A stretch of 64,000 nucleotides of DNA. Source: Halobacillus litoralis (lineage in GTDB: Bacteria > Bacillota > Bacilli > Bacillales > Halobacillaceae). The notes beneath the pieces were generated by a model that made no database searches, was not told where the DNA came from, and was given only the letters and a program-made list of their open reading frames with translations. Below are positions 35,092 through 43,778 of this stretch, one piece after another (within the stretch, counting starts at the first letter, position 1; every line of letters begins with the position of its first letter). The DNA lies in the NCBI RefSeq assembly GCF_020524085.2, contig NZ_CP129016.1:421001-485000 (forward strand), written 5' to 3'. Both the position numbers and the translations under genes were made by a program.

Positions 35092-36570
35092 TTAGAACCA
35101 GTTGATTTGTTCTGGTTTAAGGTTTTGGAAAATATGCTTCGTTTCTGTATATTCTTCAATTCCTAACTTACCTAGTTCTCGTCCGATTCCGGATTGCTTG
35201 TATCCACCCCAAGGCGCGTGTGGGAAGTACAGGTTGAATTCATTGATCCATACTGTACCCATACGCATCTTCGCTGCACAGCGCTCTGCTTTTGCGATAT
35301 CGTTTGTGAAGACACCGCCGGCAAGTCCGTAGATGGAATCATTCGCAAGTTTTACCGCTTCTTCTTCTTTCGTGAACTTCTCAACTGTGATGACTGGACC
35401 GAAGCCTTCTTCATGGACAACCGTCATGTCGGTTGTGCAATCGGTGAAAATGGTCGGCAGGAAGAAGAAGCCATTCTGTAATTCAGGGTCTTCCGGACGT
35501 TTACCGCCCACGGCTACCGTAGCCCCTTCTTCAATCCCTGCTTCTACATACTTTTCAACTTTTGCAAGGTGGTCGGCGGAAATCAGTGGTCCCATTTGGG
35601 TATCTTCGTCAAATCCGCTTCCCAGTTTGAATTTCTTCACTCGCTCGACAAGTGCGTTGACGAACTCATCGTGAATGCTTTCTTCTACAATCAGTCTTGT
35701 CCCAGCAGAACAGATCTGCCCTGCGTGGAAGAATACTCCGTTCAATGCCTGATCAACAGCAAGGTCAAAATCAGCATCTGCGAAAATGACATTCGGATTT
35801 TTCCCGCCAAGCTCAAGAGCGAGCTTCTTCACGTTCGAGCTTGCTGCCTGCATGATTTTCTTCCCGGTCACAATACCACCGGTGAAGGAAATAAGATCGA
35901 CGTCTTCGTTACTGGACAACTCGGCACCTACGGTTGCGCCTGCGCCAAGAACGAGGTTCGCCACACCCGCAGGTACGCCCGCTTCTTCCATCAACTCAAA
36001 TACTTTGATATGCGTAAGCGGCGTGATTTCACTTGGCTTCATAACTAATGTGTTACCAGTTGCAAGCGCTGGAGCCAGTTTCCAGGACGCTTGAAGTAGA
36101 GGATAATTCCAAGGGGTAATCTGCCCACAAACACCAACCGGTTCGTGAACGACTTTACTGATGGAGTTCGGCACTGGAGAATCGATGATCTCGCCACCAT
36201 TCTTATCCGCAATCTCTGCATAGTAACGGAAGACTCCAGCGATATCATCCATGTCTCCGCGGCTTTCTTCTACTGTTTTACCAGTATCCAAGGATTCTAG
36301 ATTCGCTAGTTCTTCTTTATCTCTCTCTATCAATTCAGCAATCTTCCGTACAATTGCTCCACGCTCCGTTGCCGGAGTCGTTGGCCATTCGCCGTAATCG
36401 AAAGCTTCTCTTGCTGCCGCAATGGCTGCTTGTGCATCTGTTTCGTCGCCTTCTGGAACGACAGCGATCGTTTCTTGATTGAATGGATTGATAATCGTAC
36501 GCGTATTCTCTGAATTTGCGTCTACCCATTTCCCATTCATGTATTGTTTCAATTTTATATTTACGTTCAT
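35092..36570 (-). CDS. betB: Betaine-aldehyde dehydrogenase
   Basis: A 492-residue NAD-dependent aldehyde dehydrogenase producing glycine betaine. Motifs in order: GQITPWNYPLLQASWKLAPA, VMKPSEITPL, the general base in LELGGKNPNVIFADAD, the catalytic Cys in GQICSAGTRL, and NEFNLYFPHAPWGGYKQSGIGRE near the end, typical of BetB/GbsA. ATG 36570 follows TTGGAG. The frame extends 23 codons upstream without an RBS. It is the first gene of the betBA operon. No choline-sensing regulator (GbsR or BetI) or transporter is adjacent. Confidence 0.92.
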   Translation of the reverse strand: MNVNIKLKQYMNGKWVDANSENTRTIINPFNQETIAVVPEGDETDAQAAIAAAREAFDYGEWPTTPATERGAIVRKIAELIERDKEELANLESLDTGKTVEESRGDMDDIAGVFRYYAEIADKNGGEIIDSPVPNSISKVVHEPVGVCGQITPWNYPLLQASWKLAPALATGNTLVMKPSEITPLTHIKVFELMEEAGVPAGVANLVLGAGATVGAELSSNEDVDLISFTGGIVTGKKIMQAASSNVKKLALELGGKNPNVIFADADFDLAVDQALNGVFFHAGQICSAGTRLIVEESIHDEFVNALVERVKKFKLGSGFDEDTQMGPLISADHLAKVEKYVEAGIEEGATVAVGGKRPEDPELQNGFFFLPTIFTDCTTDMTVVHEEGFGPVITVEKFTKEEEAVKLANDSIYGLAGGVFTNDIAKAERCAAKMRMGTVWINEFNLYFPHAPWGGYKQSGIGRELGKLGIEEYTETKHIFQNLKPEQINWF

Positions 36571-36744
36571 TTGATCAACTCCAATTCTGAAGTGAATTAA
36601 GTTTGTTAAGAATTTATTTAACGTTTTTAACACTAACACGTCTATTAGAGGCTGTCAAAGAAATACGAACAAAAAATGAGCGGCCTCCTTATCGCAAGAA
36701 TACTGATTTAAAGCGCAGATAAACGCTTCATCAAAAATAAAAAA

Positions 36745-36780
36745 AATCAGTCGAAGAAAATTTACTTTCTTCGGCTGATT
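36745..36780 (-). terminator. Intrinsic terminator following a small ORF
   Basis: AATCAGTCGAAGAAA pairs with TTTCTTCGGCTGATT (one G-T pair) and the - strand then runs into T. No annotated - strand gene ends here except the 18-codon ORF. Confidence 0.7.
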
Positions 36781-36782
36781 AA

Positions 36783-36839
36783 CTAACGAATACTGCCCAT
36801 GTGCCCCATCTCGTCGATAGGCAAAGTGATTTCCATCAT
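36783..36839 (-). CDS. Possible 18-residue peptide gene or gene remnant
   Basis: ATG 36839 (or 36836) follows AAAGGAACG and encodes MMEITLPIDEMGHMGSIR, ending three bases before a strong terminator on the same strand. It may be a small peptide, a leader, or the end of a lost gene. The terminator suggests real transcription, but the peptide itself is unsupported. Confidence 0.35.
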   Translation of the reverse strand: MMEITLPIDEMGHMGSIR

Positions 36840-36966
36840 CTCATTCGTTCCTTTTCTAAGAATGTATGAATTTATAGCAAGAATACAGAAGGGTAGAGAG
36901 AGACAACCATACGAAACTCTCATTTCTACATATAATAATCTATCGACGTATAAGGAGGTGAATGTT

Positions 36967-37302
36967 ATGGACAGTAATAATAACTATGATTGTAGCTGTT
37001 GGAAAGAGTATCCTCCTAAAAAAGATGAAAATAGTGTAAATGTATGCAGCTGTTGCGTAACCGGATTGGAAAAAATGATCAAAAAACATTTTCGATGCGG
37101 CGATACAATTGGGATCACTTTTTTTGGAGAAAAAGTGGCAGCTATTTATATTGGAAGATTCAGAGGTCTGGAAAACAGTGTAATTGAAGTTGAAGATTTA
37201 CTTGTACCGGGTACAACTAGTTTTGTACCTTTGTGTGATGTAGATAGTATTGAAAGAGGAATTGCGTTCCAGGAAGCACCAATGCAAATAGGAAGACCAT
37301 AA
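36967..37302 (+). CDS. Cysteine-rich hypothetical protein, possibly spore-associated
   Basis: A 111-residue protein with an N-terminal segment rich in Asn and Cys (NYDCSCW and NVCSCCVTG, five Cys in the first 35 residues). A beta-rich domain follows (GDTIGITFFGEKVAAIYIGRF ... VIEVEDLLVPGTTSFVPLCDVDSIE). Such Cys-rich small proteins are common in the spore coat and exosporium of Bacillaceae, which is the basis for the guess. I do not recognise a named family. ATG 36967 lies eight bases after AAGGAGG. The frame upstream to 36799 has no RBS. Confidence 0.72.
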   Translation: MDSNNNYDCSCWKEYPPKKDENSVNVCSCCVTGLEKMIKKHFRCGDTIGITFFGEKVAAIYIGRFRGLENSVIEVEDLLVPGTTSFVPLCDVDSIERGIAFQEAPMQIGRP

Positions 37303-37311
37303 GTGCCTATG

Positions 37312-37337
37312 AAAACTCAGGGATCCTCCTGAGTTTT
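37312..37337 (+). terminator. Intrinsic terminator
   Basis: AAAACTCAGG pairs with CCTGAGTTTT and is followed by T, directly after the Cys-rich gene. Confidence 0.85.
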
Positions 37338-37482
37338 TTCTTTGGATTCCCTAAGGTTAAACTTACCTTTTCTATTTATGAATGGTATTCATTCAAAAAA
37401 TGAGGCCCCTACTGCATGATTACTTTTCAATGAAAAACTAGAGATCAAATCCACAAATTTTTTTAGATGAGTACGACATACA

Positions 37483-37518
37483 AAAAAAGATGACAAGCTA
37501 ATGCTTGTCATCTTTTTT
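37483..37518 (-). terminator. Intrinsic terminator of the nitroreductase gene
   Basis: A near-perfect stem (AAAAAGATGACAAGC and its complement) with a TAAT loop and A/T tracts on both sides. Confidence 0.8.
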
Positions 37519-37607
37519 CAACATCATCATATGCATACCTAGCTAAGAAAATATTATATTCTCACTTAGCAAAGGGAAGACCCGGCACTTTCACAAGAAT
37601 TATCGTC

Positions 37608-38318
37608 TCATTCAAAACGGTTCCAATTGACGACACTATCTAAAGGAAGGCGTGTTTTCTGGAAGCCAGCTTTGACTCCTTTACCCAGAGAAATCAACAT
37701 AACAGACGTATATTCCTCAGGTACATGGAAAGCTTTCAAGAACTGCTCTTCATCGTATCCACCCATCGGTACGGTATCATATCCTTTCGCTTTCGCCGCA
37801 AGCATGAACTGCATCGCCACGATTCCACCGTCAATGTGAGCAATTTTCGCAAGACGCTCTTCAGGGAAGTTTCCATAGTTGTCGAAGATGCTGTTGACGT
37901 ACATGTCTTTCACATCTTCAGGCATATTGCCTTTTTCAGCAATTTGAGAATAGATTTGATCGGCATTCTTATAGGCTTTTTTATCTCCAAGAACCGCGAT
38001 TACAGCGGAAGCATCCACAATTTGCTGCTGGTTATTCGCAATGGGAAGCAGTCTTTCTTTCTCTTCCTGCTCGTCTATGACAAGGAAACGCCACGATTGC
38101 AGATTGGATGAAGAAGGTGCCAGCGTCGCAGTCTCCAACAGTTCTTCAATTTCTTTACGATCAATCTTATAATCCGGGTCATACTGACGTACGGAACGGC
38201 GTTCTTTCGCTATGGTCAGAAAATCGGTATCTTCAAGGACTTTCGGAGCTTCCTTCGTCGTATCGATTTCTTTCACTTTATTGAGATATTCTTCTTTGGT
38301 CATCGTTTTGTTGGACAT
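37608..38318 (-). CDS. Nitroreductase family protein
   Basis: A 236-residue FMN-dependent NAD(P)H oxidoreductase. The FMN-binding RRSVRQYDPDYKI is near residue 40, TLAPSSSNLQSWRF contacts FMN phosphate, and GYDTVPMGGYDEE supports the dimer active site. Relatives reduce nitroaromatics, quinones or disulfide-stress products. ATG 38318 follows GAAGGAG. The promoter upstream overlaps a dyad, and the Rrf2 regulator gene lies immediately upstream on the same strand. A redox- or electrophile-responsive pair is inferred. Confidence 0.88.
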   Translation of the reverse strand: MSNKTMTKEEYLNKVKEIDTTKEAPKVLEDTDFLTIAKERRSVRQYDPDYKIDRKEIEELLETATLAPSSSNLQSWRFLVIDEQEEKERLLPIANNQQQIVDASAVIAVLGDKKAYKNADQIYSQIAEKGNMPEDVKDMYVNSIFDNYGNFPEERLAKIAHIDGGIVAMQFMLAAKAKGYDTVPMGGYDEEQFLKAFHVPEEYTSVMLISLGKGVKAGFQKTRLPLDSVVNWNRFE

Positions 38319-38355
38319 GGATCTGCACTCCTTCAACTGTATCTTTAACAATTAC

Positions 38356-38385
38356 AGTATAGGCTGTTAACTGTTGTTTTGTCAA
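38356..38385 (-). promoter_or_regulatory. Sigma-A promoter of the nitroreductase gene
   Basis: TTGACA, 18 bp, TATACT on the - strand. Confidence 0.75.
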
Positions 38386-38394
38386 ATACAGTTA
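38368..38394. promoter_or_regulatory. Candidate Rrf2 operator
   Basis: An inverted repeat TAACTGT-N13-ACAGTTA sits over the -35 box of the nitroreductase promoter. It is a good place for repression by the neighbouring Rrf2 protein. Confidence 0.5.
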
Positions 38395-38430
38395 CTTATA
38401 AAAAGAAAACGAAACCGTTATCGTTTCGTT

Positions 38431-38844
38431 TTACTGTTCAATAAGATCAGATAGGGATTTCGTTTGTAACCCTTCCAAAATCCAAGTCTCCATTTCCTTT
38501 TGCAGATCACATAGAGACTGTTGGGAAGTCCCTGAAAAACAGTGTTTCCCTTCTGTCTCAAAGTAGTCTTTCACCACGGTTTCAGCACGAATGGCTTCAT
38601 ATACTTCAGAAAGCTTAATGTCTTCCGGCTTTTTACTAAGGGTGTATCCCCCATCACGGCCTTCTTTCGCACTTATGATGCCCGCCTTGACCAAGTGAGT
38701 CAAAATCTTACGAAGATAAACAGACTGAGACTCGAGCTTTTCTGCAAGCTTTCCACTCGGACAGCGGCTTTCGTTTTCAGCTAAGACAATCAATGCTTTC
38801 AGTGCCATACTGAACCAACGCGCATGATTCATTTTATCTGACAT
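38431..38844 (-). CDS. Rrf2 family transcriptional regulator
   Basis: A 137-residue winged-helix regulator: ARWFSMALKALIVLAENE (helix 1), KLAEKLESQSVYLRKILTHLVKAGI (recognition helix), EGRDGGYTLSKKPEDIKLSEVYEAI (wing and dimer helix). Two cysteines remain in the C-terminal region (KHCFSGTSQQSLCDLQ), fewer and differently spaced than the three of iron-sulfur Rrf2 proteins such as NsrR. This favours thiol-based sensing, though that is inference. ATG 38844 follows AGAGGTG. It likely controls the nitroreductase downstream. Confidence 0.88.
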   Translation of the reverse strand: MSDKMNHARWFSMALKALIVLAENESRCPSGKLAEKLESQSVYLRKILTHLVKAGIISAKEGRDGGYTLSKKPEDIKLSEVYEAIRAETVVKDYFETEGKHCFSGTSQQSLCDLQKEMETWILEGLQTKSLSDLIEQ

Positions 38845-39189
38845 CGTTTCACCTCTTCTATCCAAATTATATTTTGATGCATGTGAAATCAAAAGTCAAA
38901 ACCATGGAGTAAACATTCTTTGTTTTTCTTCATGTCGTCAAAAAGTGCGGAATCTGCAAAAATGAACCTTTAGTAACAGCTTCTATGAAAACCCCTCAAA
39001 ATTCATCACGGATCTACCTATGACGAACTATAGATTCGACATCCTCCCTCAATATTCTCCTTTTGCTCATAGGTAAGAAGGATATGGAAAGCCACTATCT
39101 CCTCGTTTTATATTAAAAACCAAATAATTACAATTCTGATAAACTACCAATAGTACGGTTCTATTACGATTTAAGAGGAGGAAATTGAT
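38845..39189. other. Divergent intergenic region
   Basis: AT-rich sequence between the Rrf2 and aminopeptidase genes. I see no gene and no clearly matching promoter. Confidence 0.4.
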
Positions 39190-40563
39190 TTGTCTAAGAA
39201 AGCCATTCCTTTCATGTTAGCCGCTGGATTAGTTTTAGGCTCTGCACCTGCTGTCACTTTTGCTGACCCCCCTGCTCCAAATGAACAAGCCGATCATGCT
39301 TTTGATAATAAGGTGATTAAAAAAATCAGTGCCGATCGTCTCTACGAACGGGTAGACCTGTTGTCAAAACAGCCTAGGGAAGCAGGAACACAGGGCGAGT
39401 ATGAAGCCGTTCAGTACATTAAAAGCGAATTTGAAAGCTACGGTTATGAAACAGAATTGCAACCTTTCACCATCCAAGCGTGGGACGAAGGAACTTCCTC
39501 CATTTCAATCAATAGCTCAGACTTTGCTGGTGATGTCCATACCTTTAATGGGTCTGTAAACGGTACAGTCGAAGCCTCCCTGGAGTATGTAGGTCTGGCT
39601 TACTCTGAGGATGTCCCGGATACCGTTTCCGGTAAAATCGCGTTGATTGAAAGAGGCGAAATCAGTTTTTATGAAAAAGTCCAAAACGTGATCGATAAAG
39701 GCGCTGTAGGCGTCATTATGTTTAACCGTGAAGGAGCAGAAGGCAGCGATTTCGGTTATACATATGAAGGGCAGAACATTCCGGCTGTAGCGATCGACCG
39801 GGAAGCTGGACTGTCCCTCGTGAATCAACTTCAGTCAGAAGAAGTCACGGCAGCAGTATCCGTACAAGATGCAGGACCCATCGATCAAACATCTTATAAC
39901 GTGATTGCCACTATGAAACCACACAAAAATAAAGATACAGGCCAAATTGTGACAGTGGGTGCCCACCACGACTCCGTAGCAGGTGGACCAGGAGCCAACG
40001 ATGATGCTTCCGGTGTGTCCGGGGTACTGGAATTAGCTAAGATTATGGCGAAAACTCCGACGGACACAGAGTTACGTTTTATGACCTTTGGAGCGGAAGA
40101 AAAAGGTCTGCTCGGTTCCTATCACTACGTCAGCACACTGAGCGATGATGAAATCAAACGAATCTCTGCTCATTTCCAAATGGATATGATCGGAAGCCGC
40201 GACTCTGGTGACTTGATTATGTTCACTCCGGATGGAGAGAAAAACCTAGTGACAGATTTAGGCGCATCTGCAGGCGCAAGAGTGGCAGAAGTGGTCGAAT
40301 ATGGGCAGCTTGGCCGCAGCGACCATGTTCCGTTTTATGTGGAGGGGATTCCTGCCGCACTATTTATTCATGCTCCCCTTGAGCCGTGGTACCACTCCCC
40401 TGAAGATACGTTAGATAAAATTAGTAAAGAAAAACTGAAAGAGACAACGGAGATTGTCGGAGCAGCCGTCTATCAAATCGCAAGACCAGATACACCCGCT
40501 CTGGAAAATGCGAGAGTAGCCCCCGGTCCTGTTCATTATGAATTTGATGATCGTCCCCTATAA
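39190..40563 (+). CDS. Secreted M28 aminopeptidase with PA domain (YwaD-like)
   Basis: A 457-residue exported zinc aminopeptidase. A signal peptide (KKAIPFMLAAGLVLGS ... FADPP) covers about 1-25. A PA insert follows (GKIALIERGEISFYEKV ... NIPAVAIDR). The M28 zinc ligands are His in GAHHDSV, Asp in GANDDASG, Glu in GAEEKGLLGS, Asp in QMDMIGS and His in WYHSPEDT. It resembles B. subtilis YwaD and Streptomyces aminopeptidases. The start is TTG 39190 after AAGAGGAGG. It probably liberates N-terminal amino acids from peptides outside the cell. Confidence 0.9.
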   Translation: MSKKAIPFMLAAGLVLGSAPAVTFADPPAPNEQADHAFDNKVIKKISADRLYERVDLLSKQPREAGTQGEYEAVQYIKSEFESYGYETELQPFTIQAWDEGTSSISINSSDFAGDVHTFNGSVNGTVEASLEYVGLAYSEDVPDTVSGKIALIERGEISFYEKVQNVIDKGAVGVIMFNREGAEGSDFGYTYEGQNIPAVAIDREAGLSLVNQLQSEEVTAAVSVQDAGPIDQTSYNVIATMKPHKNKDTGQIVTVGAHHDSVAGGPGANDDASGVSGVLELAKIMAKTPTDTELRFMTFGAEEKGLLGSYHYVSTLSDDEIKRISAHFQMDMIGSRDSGDLIMFTPDGEKNLVTDLGASAGARVAEVVEYGQLGRSDHVPFYVEGIPAALFIHAPLEPWYHSPEDTLDKISKEKLKETTEIVGAAVYQIARPDTPALENARVAPGPVHYEFDDRPL

Positions 40564-40580
40564 TTTTTATTTTTTCGGTG

Positions 40581-40610
40581 AGCAGCCAGTCTATTTCAGA
40601 CTGGCTGCTT
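40581..40610 (+). terminator. Intrinsic terminator of the aminopeptidase gene
   Basis: AGCAGCCAGTCT pairs with AGACTGGCTGCT and is followed by T. Confidence 0.8.
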
Positions 40611-40727
40611 TAGATATTTCATAGACTTTGTATCTCCGTAGAATGATAGAAAGAGTGAAACAGGCGTAATCCCCCTCCCCTGCAAATACAATAAAATAAG
40701 TCCTAACGATCAAGAGGAGAGATAGGT

Positions 40728-42245
40728 ATGCTGAAGAAGTTCGTGGACCCCCTTCCCATTATGGAGAGCATCCGCCCAACAGGTCATATTCAGAATGTGC
40801 CCTTTTATGAAGTGACGATGCAGGAAACCTTTCAGAAACTGCACCGAGACCTCCCTCCGACGAAGGTTTGGGGCTATAATGGGCTGTATCCCGGTCCTAC
40901 TTTTCACGTGCAGAGACATCAGCCGGTCCACGTGTTATGGAAAAATAAACTTCCTGAATGGCATTTTCTTCCCATTGATACGACTGTACACGGGGCTGAG
41001 AAAAGCCAACCGGAAGTTCGGACTGTCGTGCACCTCCATGGAGGGGTGACGCCGGATACAAGTGATGGTTATCCAGAAGCGTGGTTCACCCGTGACTTTC
41101 AAAAAGTAGGCCCCCATTTTACCAATAGGCTGTACACGTATCCCAATCACCAGCCCGCGACCAACTTGTGGTACCACGACCATGCCATGGGCCTCACGCG
41201 CCTTAATATTTATGCCGGACTTGCCGGCATGTACATCATCCATGACCGGGAAGAAGCCCGTTTGAATCTACCATGTGGGCCCTTCGACATTCCGTTGATT
41301 ATCCAAGACCGGTCGTTCCATGAAGATGGTCGCCTCTTCTACCCTGATGAACCAGTCCCACCGTTAATGACTCCCCGCCCTTCCGTCATACCAGATTTCT
41401 ACGGAGATACGATTTTGGTGAATGGCAAAGTATGGCCGCATGTAAACGTAGAGCCCAGACGCTATCGTTTCCGCATCCTGAACGGATCGAATGCCCGCTT
41501 CTATCGCTTTTCACTTTCCAACGGGGAACCTTTCATCCAAATCGGTACAGATCAAGGTTTACTCGAAACGCCGATATGTGTCCCTTCGCTTGTACTTGCA
41601 CCTGCAGAACGAGCGGATGTAATTGTAGATTTTTCTACGTGTTACGGTGTATCGGTCATACTGCAAAACGATTACGAAACGCAAGGGAAGAAACCAGACC
41701 CTGAGACGACGGGGAGTGTGATGCAATTCCGCGTGGTCCACCCCCTTACTTCTAGGGATAAGAGTTCCATACCCGCTCACTTGGCACCTGTTCCAAAGCT
41801 TACACATCATCAGCATGCACGAACTTTACGTCTGAACATGCGAAAAGATTCCTACGGACGCAACATTCACTTGCTAGACGACCGTTTGTGGTCGGACCCC
41901 ATTTCTGAGACTCCGAAACTAGGTCAAACGGAAATCTGGAACCTGATCAATGACACAGAAGCGGTCCACCCGATCCACCTTCATCTAGTCCGCTTCCAAA
42001 TTCTCGACCGCCAACCCTTCGACCGTGATGTCTTCGAAAAGGAAGGACGCATCGTTCCTACAGGTCCACGTGTTCCTCCAGCTTTGAATGAAAGAGGATG
42101 GAAGGATACTGTACGGGCACGACCTGGAGAAATAACACGAATCATCATTCCCTTCGGCCCTTACCCTGGACTGTTCGTGTGGCACTGCCATATTTTAGAG
42201 CATGAAGACTATGAGATGATGCGTCCTTATATTGTTACTAGATAA
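40728..42245 (+). CDS. cotA: Multicopper oxidase, spore coat CotA laccase type
   Basis: A 505-residue laccase with three cupredoxin domains and no signal peptide, as expected for the spore coat protein CotA. Copper ligand motifs in order: VVHLHGG, WYHDHAMG, VHPIHLHLV and VWHCHILEHEDYEMM, the last binding type 1 copper through Cys and two His. The N-terminus (KKFVDPLPIMESIRP) is close to that of B. subtilis CotA. It oxidises phenolic compounds and gives brown spore pigment and UV/H2O2 resistance in B. subtilis. The ATG follows AGAGGAGAG. Confidence 0.92.
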   Translation: MLKKFVDPLPIMESIRPTGHIQNVPFYEVTMQETFQKLHRDLPPTKVWGYNGLYPGPTFHVQRHQPVHVLWKNKLPEWHFLPIDTTVHGAEKSQPEVRTVVHLHGGVTPDTSDGYPEAWFTRDFQKVGPHFTNRLYTYPNHQPATNLWYHDHAMGLTRLNIYAGLAGMYIIHDREEARLNLPCGPFDIPLIIQDRSFHEDGRLFYPDEPVPPLMTPRPSVIPDFYGDTILVNGKVWPHVNVEPRRYRFRILNGSNARFYRFSLSNGEPFIQIGTDQGLLETPICVPSLVLAPAERADVIVDFSTCYGVSVILQNDYETQGKKPDPETTGSVMQFRVVHPLTSRDKSSIPAHLAPVPKLTHHQHARTLRLNMRKDSYGRNIHLLDDRLWSDPISETPKLGQTEIWNLINDTEAVHPIHLHLVRFQILDRQPFDRDVFEKEGRIVPTGPRVPPALNERGWKDTVRARPGEITRIIIPFGPYPGLFVWHCHILEHEDYEMMRPYIVTR

Positions 42246-42279
42246 AAAAAGGGGGTTCCTGCCTCCTACTTAGAATGCA

Positions 42280-42313
42280 AAAAAAGTGACAAGCCATTGC
42301 TTGTCACTTTTTG
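42280..42313. terminator. Bidirectional intrinsic terminator
   Basis: A perfect stem (AAAAAGTGACAAGC and its complement, CATT loop) between the convergent cotA and ada genes; it is similar in sequence to the terminator at 37483. Confidence 0.9.
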
Positions 42314-42432
42314 ATTAGATAGGGAATCTTGTATAACTTCTGAACTGCCACCACCCAAACATTATAGATGATCAAAGGTTCACCTCTCACAGATCAATGT
42401 GCCCGTTCTTTTGCAAATTCTGTTTGATTAGG

Positions 42433-43479
42433 TTATTCCCCTTTGCCTTCTAAGTCTATAAGCCATTTCTTTCTTGCGATACCTCCACCATATCCACCTA
42501 ATGTGCCGTCACTACGAATCACCCGATGACAAGGAACCACAAGCGCAATCTGATTGGCTCCGTTAGCTCCAGCAACCGCACGTGTAGAAGTTGGCTTACC
42601 AATTTCACAAGCCATTTCAGAATATGTACGGGTTTCTCCAAAAGGAATTTCTCTCAATTTTGCCCACACCATTTTTTGAAAAGGTGTCCCCAGCCATTTA
42701 ATTGGCGTTTTAAATTCAGTTAATTCTCCTTTAAAATACAAATCCAACTCCCTTTCGATTGATTGGATGGCCTCGGTCTTCCCTGGTATGATCGCTGCCT
42801 TCGTTTTATTCCTGAGAATTTCGACCTCTCTTTCTAAACCACGACGATCCACAAATTCGAGAAGATAAAGGTCAGTCTCATCTGCTATTGCAATCATTGG
42901 TCCCATCCTTGTATCTAACCAAGATACTGTGAGTATGCGATTTTCTTGAACTGACGTAGGGGTTTCTCCCATGATCCGAGAAAAAGCATCTCTAAAACCG
43001 CTGCCGGATTCATAACCTGTGTGTAGCTGTGCATCAATAACAGCCTTTCCTGATCGAATTTCTTTCATAGCAAGGCCCATTCTTCTTGCCCGGGCGTATA
43101 GCACAAATGTCATCCCAAAACGTTTTTTAAATTGACGGCGGGCTGTTGATTCATCCACAGAGAATTCTCGGAAGTCTTTCTCCCGCCATTTTTTCTCTGG
43201 GTTTTCCTCAACCGCCTGCACAAGTTTTTGAACAAGTTCAGAGACTTGATTGGGGTGAGAAAGAGGAGAACATCTCTTGCAAGGACGAAACGAGGCTAGA
43301 AGCGCTTCTTGAGGAGTAAAGAAAAATTCGCAGTTCTCAAATTTAGGTTTCCTTGCAGGGCATGTTGGTCGACAAAACACCCCTGTGCTCTTAACTCCTA
43401 CAAAGAAAGAACCTTCATATTCGGTGTTTCTTTCAAGTAATGCCTGATAGAATTCCTTTTTCTTAAGATCAGTTATCAT
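42433..43479 (-). CDS. ada: Ada-type bifunctional regulator/methylated-DNA methyltransferase
   Basis: A 348-residue fusion protein for the adaptive response to alkylation. Domain order: N-terminal zinc domain with Cys36, Cys40, Cys67 and Cys70 (FCRPTCPARKP, PCKRCSP) that takes methyl groups from phosphotriesters; an AraC-type helix-turn-helix region (about 85-175); and a C-terminal O6-alkylguanine transferase with active Cys in VVPCHRVI. All functional residues are present. In B. subtilis these activities are split between AdaA and AdaB, so the E. coli-like fusion is worth noting. It has its own terminator. Confidence 0.93.
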   Translation of the reverse strand: MITDLKKKEFYQALLERNTEYEGSFFVGVKSTGVFCRPTCPARKPKFENCEFFFTPQEALLASFRPCKRCSPLSHPNQVSELVQKLVQAVEENPEKKWREKDFREFSVDESTARRQFKKRFGMTFVLYARARRMGLAMKEIRSGKAVIDAQLHTGYESGSGFRDAFSRIMGETPTSVQENRILTVSWLDTRMGPMIAIADETDLYLLEFVDRRGLEREVEILRNKTKAAIIPGKTEAIQSIERELDLYFKGELTEFKTPIKWLGTPFQKMVWAKLREIPFGETRTYSEMACEIGKPTSTRAVAGANGANQIALVVPCHRVIRSDGTLGGYGGGIARKKWLIDLEGKGE

Positions 43480-43713
43480 CTGAACACCTCTTTAAATTTT
43501 TTAAAGGTCGTCTACTTCTTTATTATAGAAAGAATATAAATTTTTGCAGCCGATAATCAGGCATTGATTTTTTTCATACCTTTCTTCTCCTTCTATTCGT
43601 TAAAATTTTTGCATTCGACTTTCCACCTCAAGTGAAACATCATAAAGGTAACCGCCCCTCGTATTAACACTTTAGCGAATTAGGAAGTCGTTGAGATGGA
43701 CAGGAACAAATAT

Positions 43714-43756
43714 AAAAAAGTTCCGCTCACAAGAATATCGAGAGCAGAACTTTTTT
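43714..43756. terminator. Intrinsic terminator near the MFS gene
   Basis: AAAAAGTTC-GCTC pairs with GAG-GC-GAACTTTTT with small bulges; A and T tracts flank it. It follows the YbfB-like MFS stop. Confidence 0.7.
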
Positions 43757-43778
43757 CATGATGCCGATACATTGATTT

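Larger units (their letters stand above)
36571..36966. other. Divergent intergenic region with a small ORF and terminator
   Basis: It separates betB from the gene at 36967. Besides the small - strand ORF and terminator listed separately, it holds several GTTAA/TTAAC half-sites near 36600-36640 that could be an operator; this is only suggestive. Confidence 0.4.
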
